In this document: positions 54,949 to 64,000 of the stretch, one piece after another
Position numbering within the stretch: the stretch's first letter is position 1
Layout: every line of letters begins with the position of its first letter
NCBI GenBank assembly: GCA_015345905.1
Contig: JADDTR010000004.1
Span: 620,001-684,000, forward strand
DNA length: 64,000 nucleotides
Source of the DNA: Aotearoamyces nothofagi
Taxonomy: Eukaryota; Ascomycota; Leotiomycetes; Leotiales; Tympanidaceae
Reading direction: 5' to 3'
Made by a program: the position numbers and the translations under genes
Notes under the pieces: generated by a model
What the model was told of the DNA's origin: nothing
The model's input: only the letters and a program-made list of their open reading frames with translations
The model's database searches: none

Positions 54949-57009
54949 CTACATCGTCTCATCCAACTTCCACCCACCCTCACCGTCGTTACTATACCTC
55001 GTAAAAACCCCCTTCCCCGCCCTCCCCCAACCCTTCTTCTCATACGGCCCCGCCCGCACCTCCATCCTCCTCACCATCGGTCTCAGAAAATCCGCCATGG
55101 CGATATGACTATCCGGCCGCACCGTCACCCTATTCGCAAGCAGACCGACCACGAGAAACAGCACAAACTGCACGGCGCAGAGTAGAGCGATGATGAGGAA
55201 GAAGTAGATAGGGTTGATGAAGTTGAGGTACTGGCCTGATTGCGGCTGCATGCCGTGGTAGTAGGCCAGCGGGTTGTTGTATGCCGCCACTGCGATGGAG
55301 CCCATCGCAAACAGCGCGATCCACTTGCCCATGCTGGCGGCGTCGCCGTTGACGGGGTGGCCCCAGAAGGAGTCGTCGGGGTAGACTTGGGCTTCCTGAG
55401 GCTGGCTGTCCGGGACGGTAGTCGTGTAGCCCTCGAGCGCAATGGCAGCGCCGGCAATCCACGCCATGCTGTCGCTGACTTGCATGGCGGGGACGTCAGC
55501 GCGAGCATTCTGCACCTCGCCGATGGTGATCTCGCAGCTGTAGAACCAGGGATGGGTGTCCGAGGCCTCGAAGACGGTGACGAGGGCGCAGCGGCTGTTG
55601 GTGGGGTCGGCGCACTCGTTCTGCGTGCTATTGGTGTAGAAGACGGTGGAGTTCGGCAGGGCCAGCGAGACGTTGTAGAGGCCGCGGTTCTGGACGTCGA
55701 ACTGCAGGCTGGTCCCGTCGCCGTTCTCGGTGATGAAGTCGGACGAGCAGGACCAGGTCGCGTTGATGGTGCGGTTGGTGAAGATGGACGCGGCGCCGTA
55801 GCCGCTGGGGGGTGATTCGAAGAAGACGAATTCCCAGGTCTGCTCGTCCTTGAGCCAGATCGAGGCGTCGGCCATCTGCACAGTGTCGGTGGGATCCGGG
55901 ACGTAGCCGGTGATGTCGGCGTAGTAGTTCATCATCCCGTACCTAGATTATATTAGAGCAGGAAGTGGCTTGGATAGACGCCTTCTACTCACGAATGAGC
56001 AGCATACTCCTGATCCGACAACCACGCATCCGACGAGGAATTTATACCGGGTGCAAACGACGTCATGTCTGGGATGGAGACATTTCCCGGAACCCGGAGA
56101 GCAGTGCGCACGTCTGGTTCGATTCCGTATGTGAGACTCAGCATGGCGATTCCTGCTTGCGCGATCTGGAGACCGTTAGGCTGATTTGATAACTGGATCG
56201 CTGGTGAGGGACTGCACTTACGATATTGAGAAGCAGCCAAGATATGCAGAAGAGTATCAGCAGCGGAGTGCGGACCTTGAAGGCAAGTTGTGCAAGGCTT
56301 GTCAGGCTGTCGGATTTGAGGATAAGATCCACCTATTCATCGTCAGAGTCAAGACTAAATATAAACTCTCCGAAGCATACCTCATTCAGATTGCGTTTCG
56401 AGAGACTCAAAATCCACCACCGCAGGTCCAACGCCATAGCCTTGAAATTACTGGAAACATTCAAACCCATCGTGATGCTGAGCGCCGTCGTCCAGGTATT
56501 GAACTTGCGCTTCTCGACCTCGTTCATGATATCCTTGGCGCCATAGTGGTATACTGTGAGGACGTACAACCCGCACAAGGCCGCCGAGATGAGCCAGCGC
56601 AGAGTACTGATTCCGAAGAGTTTGAGGAGCTGCCGCCGAGGTCGGTGTGATGGTTTCTGCAACACCTTTTCTTGTCGGTAGCCGCCATTGCCGTCGTAGC
56701 CAAAATCAAAGCTCTCTGGAGAGGCGGGGTGCGGTTGTGGTCTCACTGGTACTGATAAGTTTCACGATATATTTTGCTTTGATGGTCTTCCTTACCGGGC
56801 TCATAATTGTTCGGGTTGGGATTTGTTGGTGGGAAATACGATGACCAGCCAGGTGGCTGCGCTTCTGGAGTTGAGAGCAAGCCGGTAATGCTGTTTGGCG
56901 ACGATATCATGCTTGCTTGCCTTGAATTGAAGCTTGAAGCTCCAGATGGGACTGGTCTTTGTGGCAGAGGCGGGGGGGAGGAAAGGGGGGCATATGCCTG
57001 ATGAGACAT
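54949..57009 (-). CDS. Polytopic membrane protein of unknown family
   Basis: Five exons on the minus strand, 57009-56796, 56745-56381, 56332-56222, 56180-55993 and 55942-54949, encode about 623 residues. The first 90 residues are Pro/Ser-rich. Hydrophobic segments occur around TLRWLISAALCGLYVLTVY, near TPLLILFCISWLLLNI and NGLQIAQAGIAMLSLTYG. A large extracytosolic domain follows, with several N-glycosylation sequons (NRT, NAT, NVS, NST) and conserved-looking Cys. Two or three helices come near the end (KWIALFAMGSIAVAAY, YFFLIIALLCAVQFVLFLVV). The layout suggests a plasma-membrane or secretory protein with an ectodomain between helix groups. I know similar fungal hypothetical proteins but no function. 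The introns keep the frame at each junction. Confidence 0.8.
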
Positions 57010-58571
57010 ATTTGCAGAAACGACAGTTTAGAGAGATGATAGACAGCAGCTTTTGTTTACTTCAGCGCCAGCGAAGGATCCCGTGAGGGTGTTGGTGGCA
57101 TTTATATGGCAAAGGATGGAAAGCACTCAGGCGAGGAAGCGCAATAGTTATAGGCCGTTGATGGTGACAATTATACCTAAAGATGGGGTCCAACTCATTA
57201 TCCTGGCATTCTCGAGCTCCGGCACAGAGTCTTTTTCTACCACATCCATCCTTCATCAGCACAGATGCTCGCTGACCCCTGTTCTGGGTTTGGGGCTCAT
57301 TCAGGCCCGAGGAGATAAGAAGGGATGGCACGGGACGGGAAAGGTGGTGTTTGCGGTGCTGAGTAAGACCTAAGAGGATGCCAAGACGCGGAGGAAGCAC
57401 GGTGGGATCGGGATCCTTGTGCATGGCTTGCTGGACGAAATGCATCTGTCACTGTCACTCTCACTCAATTTGGAATTCTTTCCGACAGCAACGAGCAATG
57501 AGCAAAGCCAGAATGTCCGTTTCGGCCACCATCTGTATGGATATTCTCTTTCTGGGCGAGCTGATATACTGCCATCTCGCTCTCCTAAACAACACGCAGA
57601 GGACTCCTTATTTCTATCTATATAACAGCGGGCGTTGCCGCTCAGTCGGACATCGCGCAGCCACAGGACTCGACATTTATGCCAAACGAGGATTGATTAG
57701 CCGCGTCCGCAAGGGAGGAGAAAGGCCCCCAAAGCAAGTCCCCTTTGGGAAGGTGGCGGATGTGATGAGGCAATGTGATTGGGCGCGAGTTGTGACGAGA
57801 TATGCATAAGGCTTCAGCCGCAATTAAGGCTGGAGAGTTGGCCGTCTCATGATCCCATGCCAAGATCGGATGCCAAGAAGGAGGATTAAGGGGGGAGGGG
57901 GGGGAAAGGGGGGAGCAGAAGGCTGGGCCTACAGTACGGGTCGTAGAATGAGGTCTGCACAGTACTTTGCAGTAGACAACGCGCTGTGCCGTGGAGAGAC
58001 TTCGTAAAAGACCTTTAATCAATGCTTCATTGATTGATGGCCCGTCCATCCCTCCACATCTCCTATCTCTTCGAGGTCAGCCTCGAGCCACACGTGACGC
58101 CGACACGAACCCTGCGGCTAGTCTGTCTCGCCTCCACATCGCAACGGATCGACCCGATCGCCCCCCCAACTCTAATTCCGGGCTAGCATTGCCTGAATAG
58201 AGCCTAGTGCTTTCTTCACGTGCTCCACGTGATACAGGGGCATTGCACCTGCGTACTAACTTATCATAATCGTATCTCGATATCCTTCCTGGCTGGTCCA
58301 AGACAAAATGAAGACAGAGAAATCTCTGATGATGATGCTTGAACTCTCGCTGCTCTCGGTGAAAACACTGTGATATCCGCTATCTCCGAAACGGCATTCC
58401 ACATCGCCAGAACGACGACAGCTTAATCCCGATACCTCCACGTATCAGCCCTTACATCCTTCACAGTATAAAAAGCATCAGTTCATCTGCAAAATACATA
58501 AAAAGCCCAAAGCCCAACATCCGTCTACATCTCCTCACACCGCTGAACCATCCCCATCTCTCCACAATAAA
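57010..58571. other. Divergent intergenic region
   Basis: Contains the promoters of the membrane-protein gene (minus) and the SDR gene (plus). A poly-G-rich stretch lies at about 57890-57915. Open frames are short and unsupported. Confidence 0.6.
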
Positions 58572-59601
58572 ATGACCAACCAACCGGTCTGGTTCATCAC
58601 CGGGGCCTCCTCTGGGTTCGGCGCCGCATTGGCTCTTCACGCCCTTAAGGCCAACCACCGAGTCATCGCAACAGCACGCAACACGACAACAGCCTCGGCA
58701 AGCTATCCCGAGATCTCAAAACTCGGCGGGAGATGGCTCGCGCTCGACGTCACGGGATCAGATGTTGAAGAGCGAGTCGCTGAGGCGGTGGGGATTTTCG
58801 GACGTCTGGATTATGTGGTGAATAATGCGGGGTATTCGGTGTTGGGAGCTTGTGAGGATATTAGGTATGTTGAGGGTCTTTGACGTGCTGGGTCTTTTGT
58901 TTAGACGAATCTGGTTTGGGGTGGACTGGGATGCGTTGAAATACATTTCAAGAACTGATGAAAGTGGAACGCAGTGATGAAGAAGCCCACGCCCAAATGG
59001 AAACCAACTTCTTCGGTCCCCTCAAAATAATCCGCGCCGCCCTTCCCACTCTCCGCGCCCAAGGCTCCGGAACCATCATCAACATCAGCAGCATAGCTGG
59101 TCTCGACGCCCTGCCCACATGCAGTCTCTACGCCGGCAGCAAATTCGCTCTCGAAGGTCCGTTACCGCTCCCATCCCCATCCCTATTCCTCGTTACTTAC
59201 CATACCGACTAACTGCTCCAGGCATGTCTGAAAGTCTCGCCCTCGAAGTCTCCCCATTCAACATCCGCGTTCTGCTCGTCGAGCCCGGCGCCTTCAGGAC
59301 GAATTTCCTGGGCGCGATGAAAAAGACGGAAAGAGGGAGCAGCGCGCCGTATTGGACCGGACCAGTTGCGGATGTTATGCGCCACATGGAGGGGATGAAT
59401 GGTAAGCAGATAGGGGATGTTGAGAAGGGTGTGAAGGGTGTCTTTGATGTCGTGACGGGGAAGGGAGGGGATTTTGGCAGTGTGCTGCGTCTGCCCCTGG
59501 GAAGCGATTGTGTGCGCAGGTTTGAGGGGAAGATTGCGTTGCTGAAGAGGGATTTGGAGATTACGAGGAGGGTGGCGATGGGTACGGATTTTGAAAATTG
59601 A
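58572..59601 (+). CDS. Classical short-chain dehydrogenase/reductase
   Basis: Three exons, 58572-58864, 58975-59156 and 59222-59601, with 110- and 65-bp introns, encode about 284 residues. The second intron ends with a CTAACTGCTCCAG signal. The dinucleotide-binding TGASSGFG lies at 10-17. NNAG stands near 88-91, INISSIAG supplies the catalytic Ser, and YAGSK (YxxxK) follows. VEPGAFRTNF is the usual loop after strand 6. These place it in the classical NAD(P)-dependent SDR group, close to oxidoreductases acting on ketones, sterols or retinol-like substrates. The substrate is unknown. There is no membrane segment or signal peptide. A TATA-like TATAAAA lies about 100 bp upstream of the ATG (near 58467). 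Confidence 0.92.
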
Positions 59602-59663
59602 GATTGGTCTTTTACGGACTTGAGATGTCGGTGGTAGGATGGGGAGGACTATAGCTAGCATGG

Positions 59664-60478
59664 TGCAACAACCGTATATTCGACAATAGCAGTACATTCA
59701 GCAACAGCAGTACGCTCCGCAGCAACAACTACCCGGTTCTCTAGGTCTACCTCGTCTGCCAAGTCTGCCTGTGCAGTATATGTATTATCAACAGTACCCT
59801 TTACAGCGGTATGGACCTCTAGCTCTACCCCGACTAATCGCCCAGAACATACACCCCCTACCACGCCAACCTCCAGGAAATATTCAGTAAGTTGTTGAAA
59901 CCGACTATTCGAAGTCTGTGTTCCTTCTCGTTGCTTCTCGCGGTGGCAATCATGCTGAAACCGGCAGCGTTGCTCTGTACAGTAAACATTATTGGAGATT
60001 AGATTACTATCTAGCCGTTTTGCAAACTAAGGGCTGAGGTTCTAGATATTGTTCGGAGGCAGTTTAAGGAGGTGGATACATGTCTATACCAAGAAATTCG
60101 GGTTTGAGACAACGCTTTCCAATGCAGACTTTAGATTGCCCATGTCTAATACCAGGACATACAACCCATATCCATAACCTGGGAGAGGTGAAGTGGCTAC
60201 TGCTTGCTCTTGGCGAATTCTCATATCGCGATTGGAAGGAAATTATCTTAGGGGATTCTGGATGGTCCCACCTATACCACCATAGATTATGCAAGCATGC
60301 ATATCATGGAATGATCGAATCTGTGGCTGGAAACACACGACAAACGGCTATGGGATGTGGAATTGGACTTCGTGGTAGAGTTGAGAACAATGGGTTTCGT
60401 CCTTCTAAAAGGGGTTCACACAGATGCAAAAGGGTTATTGAAGATAGTAGAGATACATCGCTAAATCAATACTTATAG
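59664..60478 (+). pseudogene. Decayed gene with Gln-rich start and zinc-loop endonuclease-like block
   Basis: A Gln/Tyr/Pro-rich frame starts at an ATG near 59664. It continues through one in-frame TAG as QYAPQQQLPGSLGLPRLP and YQQYPLQRYGPLALPRLI, up to about 59885. About 200 bp later an intact frame (60080-60478) reads QTLDCPCLIPGHTTHIHN, then WSHLYHHRLCKHAYHGMIES and VAGNTRQTAMGC. The latter resembles the zinc-binding loop found in His-Me-finger (homing-endonuclease-like) proteins common in ascomycete genomes, although one expected Cys after SHL is Tyr. Whether both pieces belong to one gene is unclear. It looks partly decayed. The last 133 codons could still be expressed. Confidence 0.45.
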
Positions 60479-61023
60479 TCAGATTTTAGAAGGATCCTAC
60501 CGCTAGGTCCACCAAGGTATGTTCACTTAGTACTCGTAAATCACTAGTGAGGCACTGGGAAAGTCTTCAAAGCAGTAGGTGATAGTATGCGAAGACTAAC
60601 TCTTGAGGACTCCCCATTTCAAAGAGATCCTTCTACTTAAGGGGAGGAAGGAAAGCGTAGGCGCTTCCCTAGGCATTCGCCGTGTTCGGGAACATGAGAG
60701 TGCACCATGACACTATTTATATCTATCACTTGCCATTTTTAGAGACAGCTATATGCCGCGTCACTTGCCTTAGTCTGTGGCTCACGGAGAGGGTAGCGCA
60801 TGGGACTCCTATCTCCACGTTCTGTTTAATCTTCGCCTCGTGTCCCTGGCGCCCGCAACGTCACATACGAGGATGTCACTTCCGATCTGCTTCACTTGGT
60901 TCACTTATTCATAGACCTTTCTAACGTCTTCTAAGCAGGTTTTTTTTCTGGCATCAGATATGTACCCGTTGGTGATCAACTTCCTGTCAGATTTCCAGTC
61001 ATGCCCAGGAAATACCGAAGACT
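60479..61023. other. Intergenic region
   Basis: No gene, repeat or RNA is recognised. An 80-codon frame at 60682-60924 has no support. Confidence 0.55.
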
Positions 61024-61671
61024 CTACCCTCTTATGTATTTACTATCTACACCCAACACCATCTTCCTATTGAGTGAGACTTCCTGCGCCCTACAACCTA
61101 CGGGGATGCCACTAAAATCGCCATTCCGATCACAGTACAATCTCCACAACCCATCCCTCTCGACCGCCACGAATCCCTCATCATTATTCAACACCATGCC
61201 CTTTTCATCTTCCGTCCAGTCCCAAGACCCAACAATATGATTCAGGGAATCGGAACGGCTGCCGTACCTAAGCTCCCGAGTATCTCTGTCAACGAAGATC
61301 CAATTCAGCATCGGTGGATCGTCAGAGCTGGTCGATACGAGGCCTTCTTGTCTTCTCTCGTCCGGATACTGGAAGAAGAAGCCGCGGAAACGGTGGCCTG
61401 GTTGCTGTCTGTCGTGATCGAGATATAGCTTCGACACCTAGAGTCAGAATGCCCAACACGATTTCGTAGAGTGAGTTTAAGTTATCTAACTTACATTGCC
61501 ATCTCTCAACAATACAAGCACCTCTTCAAGTTCATTTTCAACGTATAGTTCTGCTGTCAGGTTGAACTTTGCGCTTCGTTTCGCTTGAGCGTTCTGTTTC
61601 TTCTGGGCACTAATCGCTTCACTTGTTCCAATCGTCGTAGGTATTGCTACAAGCGTCAGGATTCCGAGCAT
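61024..61671 (-). CDS. Conserved ascomycete protein of unknown function (~196 aa)
   Basis: Two exons on the minus strand, 61671-61495 and 61437-61024, with a 57-bp phase-0 intron, encode about 196 residues. I recognise the pattern from many ascomycete genomes. The N-terminus is MLGILTLVAIPTTIGTSEAI with a charged helix after it. The middle reads GHRFRGFFFQYPD, then EGLVSTSSDDPPMLNWIFVD and GSRSDSLNHIVGSWDWT. The end is a strand-rich segment with GLWRLYCDRNG. Members are small, probably cytosolic, and often near subtelomeric or variable regions. No function is established. Length and exon structure agree with the family as I remember it. Confidence 0.85.
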
Positions 61672-61925
61672 ATTGAATTGAGGAAAGGGCTTGAATGCTG
61701 TTTCTGTCTGTGTTCGTCTACGCGTTATAAAGGCTGTATCATCTGATGCTCAGGTTGCCTTGCTGCCTGTTCCGAAGTCTTTAAATCGTCACGTACCCGT
61801 CTTTGATCGCCCGACACATTTGTCATACTCAGCAATGTGGCGGGGCAGCATACAGGTACAGGCCCAAAGAGAGATCTAAATGTGGTTCCCATCCCTTTTG
61901 ATGGTGTTTTTATAGTTAGATACCG

Positions 61926-62368
61926 TCAAGCTACAGTTCTTTCTGCAAAAATAGAAGCATTAACGTCGACGACGGGCTGATATTCCCAGAAGAGCCAAAC
62001 AACCCGCCACCCGTCTGAATGTCCATCACAATCCGCTTCGTTGCAAGCAATTCCCCCTTTATTACGGACTATCGGGATCGTATTTAAACCCTGTCGTCTC
62101 AGCATCCCATCGCGCTCTGTTTCTAAGTAAAGCTCATCATCCGTATCGTGACCTGTATTCCACACCCTCTCAGCCACCTCCTGAAAATTTTCCAAGGCTC
62201 TCGAGACTTTTCGCTTTTCATACTTCTATCCTTATCCGAAGATCTTAATGACACCAAGTTATACGCCCTGGAGTAACACGGGCACACGGGTTCCCGGTAG
62301 GGCTTGGATATCCTAGTTTTGCCTCGTTGACCCCGTAGATGGTGCGCGTTCCTTGAGTTAGACGTCAT
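61926..62368 (-). CDS. Possible small two-exon gene, unrecognised
   Basis: Exon 62368-62288 begins MTSNSRNAHHLRGQRGK. A 62-bp intron (GTGTGC donor, GGATAG acceptor) joins it in phase 0 to 62225-61926. The sum is about 126 residues. The second exon reads KYEKRKVSRALENFQEVAER, then DDELYLETERDGMLRRQG and ends WEYQPVVDVNASIFAE. The charged helix followed by a mixed segment is protein-like, but no domain is recognised. It sits upstream of the conserved ~196-residue gene on the same strand, so co-transcription or a decayed relative of a neighbour is possible. The donor is not ideal. Confidence 0.4.
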
Positions 62369-62570
62369 AGCAATACAGGATCTTCCGAATGCGATATGGA
62401 GATACTCCAGCTCTATTCTGTCATTATCTTGTCGACAGAATTATATAAGTTTTATCGTATATCTCTGCCCTCTATCCACTCCAATTTACATTACTGATAT
62501 TTTCGCTTGTCTATTTATCCATTATATTCTTGTCACCTACACCAGCTACATACTTCCTACCGCAACCGAA

Positions 62571-63224
62571 ATGGCTTCTATGAATTCAAAGTCTGACACG
62601 CTTCAGAATAAGGATCTTCCGACTCCTGAAGCTACACCGACGAAGAGAAAACTTTCGATTGAGAATGAGCAGCTAGGTAACAGACAGCACTATCAGCCAA
62701 CGGAAGATGAAGAGCCCACCGATAAAGGCAATGAGCGAGGACAGGACAAAGAACTCAACTCCTCCTCCTCCGCGTCTCTCCAACACCCCCCAGCTCAGAC
62801 CCAACCACACCAACGCTACCCCTATCGCTCTAATTTGACCTCATCAAACCGACAATGGCTGGCCGACGAGAACGAGCACGAACTCCCTACTGTTCAGCGC
62901 CGACGGGAGCAAGAATCGGACCGGAATAGTCGGCAGAGCCGACAGGTGCAGCAGGAAAGTGGCAATGGAGGTGGGAAGGGAGATGGCAAGCAGCCGCTGC
63001 GACTACGGCTGGATCTGAATCTGGAAGTCGAGCTGGAGCTGAGGGCGAAGATTCATGGGGATTTGACGTTGGCTTTGCTGTTAGTTATCACTGCTTCTTT
63101 GCTTGTCTTTTGCTTGTTCCCGTCATTCCTCGTCTGCCCTCTACTCTACAAGCTCCATCACCACCCTTTTCCACATCTCACATCCCACACCTCCCATCTC
63201 CAACATAATCAAATCTCTGGGTAA
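62571..63224 (+). CDS. Disordered protein with conserved DLNLEVELELRAKI-type tail
   Basis: The unspliced frame from the ATG at 62571 gives 217 residues. The first 140 are charged, Gln/Asn/Pro-rich and disordered. A conserved amphipathic segment follows: RLRLDLNLEVELELRAKI, then HGDLTLALL. I recall this segment at the extreme C-terminus of many ascomycete proteins of unknown function, where the protein ends just after LTLALL. Here the frame continues into a hydrophobic stretch (LLVITASLLVFCLFPSFLV). Either this copy has gained a membrane-like tail, or an intron starts at the GTTAGT at 63080 and the tail is non-coding. Function is unknown. Confidence 0.7.
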   Translation: MASMNSKSDTLQNKDLPTPEATPTKRKLSIENEQLGNRQHYQPTEDEEPTDKGNERGQDKELNSSSSASLQHPPAQTQPHQRYPYRSNLTSSNRQWLADENEHELPTVQRRREQESDRNSRQSRQVQQESGNGGGKGDGKQPLRLRLDLNLEVELELRAKIHGDLTLALLLVITASLLVFCLFPSFLVCPLLYKLHHHPFPHLTSHTSHLQHNQISG

Positions 63225-64000
63225 TTCTTCATTCTACACGAACTGATTCTATCTAGCTCCTAAACTACGCATTCTTGAGATCTTACTTTCTGTTTTCCTT
63301 CGAAAGATGGTAAGATTGCTGATGTTGAGGGCGGTGGGTAGAGAGGGGCTGTGAGGGTTCAGATGCAAAAGGGGGGTTTGATGGGGGTTTAATGAGAAAG
63401 GGGGTTTAGGGGAGGAGGATAGAATGGAGGAAGATTCAGCGAGCGAAGTGGATTCGGAAAGTTGGTTTAGGTCTTGGATCTCGGGCTAGGACGGGGTCGG
63501 AGATGTGGATGTAATGAGATGGGATGGAATTGGATCAAGTGGAATTGGATCAAGTGGAATCAAACCAGCCTACAGTGCAACCCAAGCAAGAGATACATAT
63601 AACCATAAATAACGACCCCTGCATCGCCACTCTATTTTTTCCTGGACGGGGTATATTCAGATGCTGTTATATGTACTTGTACACCTTATACAGGTCTGTT
63701 GATGAATTGCTGCACGCGATATACGAAGAGATTGGCCATCTGCAAGTTTGACAGTGTGCAAGTGTGATTTCGGATGGGAGAGGTGCATCTCGGGATGTTG
63801 ATGTGTCGTCACGGAGGAGCGTTCCGGGTGGAGCATGTGATTGTTCACGTCGATGGCGATTGGCCGAGGCCGGGGAGGGCGGTGTGACCTGCACATGACA
63901 AGCCACAGCGGTGCCTTGATGCCTTAGGTTCGGAGGGGAAACATAGATGTTACACGGTGCATACACTATCACACTATCACAGCGCCATTGGCCTGGAATC
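63225..64000. other. Window end, no supported gene
   Basis: G-rich tracts near 63370-63420 and a short duplicated GGAATTGGATCAAGT word near 63525-63555. Open frames on both strands are short and unsupported. Confidence 0.55.

Noticed and set aside
55240-55815. 191-codon plus-strand frame
   Set aside because: Antisense shadow of the membrane-protein exon 5; Val/Gly-rich composition mirrors the coding strand.
1-64000. tRNA or rRNA genes
   Set aside because: No stretch with a convincing A box, B box and cloverleaf was found by eye. A tRNAscan-SE run would be decisive.

Overview
The window is nuclear DNA from a filamentous ascomycete (Pezizomycotina). The signs are many genes with short GT-AG introns (about 45-80 bp), CTAAC/CTGAC-like branch points, and fungus-specific families: a Zn2Cys6 regulator with a fungal regulatory domain, DUF3405, GH128, a GABA-permease-type transporter and a Drf_GBD protein of the Rid1 type. 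The class within Pezizomycotina cannot be settled from the sequence.

Layout. 1-7 kb: an unresolved partial frame, a PA/TM/RING-H2 ubiquitin-ligase-like gene on the minus strand, then a long GC-rich island full of micro- and minisatellites. 7-25 kb is the gene-rich core: APC10/DOC1 (-), a 91-residue orphan (+), a GABA-type amino acid permease (-), prefoldin subunit 4 (+), a DHA1-type MFS transporter (+), a free-standing AlaX-type tRNA-editing protein (+), a Rid1-like Rho-effector-type protein (-), an Apd1-like ferredoxin-fold protein (-) and an orphan with an OB-fold-like block (+). 25-26 kb holds an amplified GC-hairpin repeat, followed by a GH128 cell-wall glucanase (-). 28-31 kb is another low-complexity island. 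A D-erythronate-dehydrogenase-like gene (+) follows at 31.7-32.7 kb. 33-41 kb is decayed: minisatellites, an APH-kinase pseudogene and another gene relic. 41-47 kb: a DUF3405 Golgi-type protein (+) and a sugar transporter (-). 47-54 kb is visibly A+T-rich, with one unrecognised four-exon gene and a many-exon Zn2Cys6 regulator whose zinc cluster is complete only after splicing. 54.9-64 kb: an orphan polytopic membrane protein (-), an SDR (+), a relic with a zinc-loop endonuclease-like block, and three small fungal genes.

The genes are mostly housekeeping or transport functions in unrelated pathways. No operon-like logic or secondary-metabolite cluster is evident. The most unusual signal is a dispersed GC-rich foldback element of about 50 bp. 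It has eight copies in both orientations, all between 0.5 and 31.4 kb and all outside genes, and includes subfamilies whose two arms appear to change together.

Exon boundaries were worked out by hand from reading frame, splice consensus and remembered family alignments. Start codons and intron choices marked as uncertain should be read that way. No tRNA, rRNA, CRISPR array or recognisable virus-like element was found.
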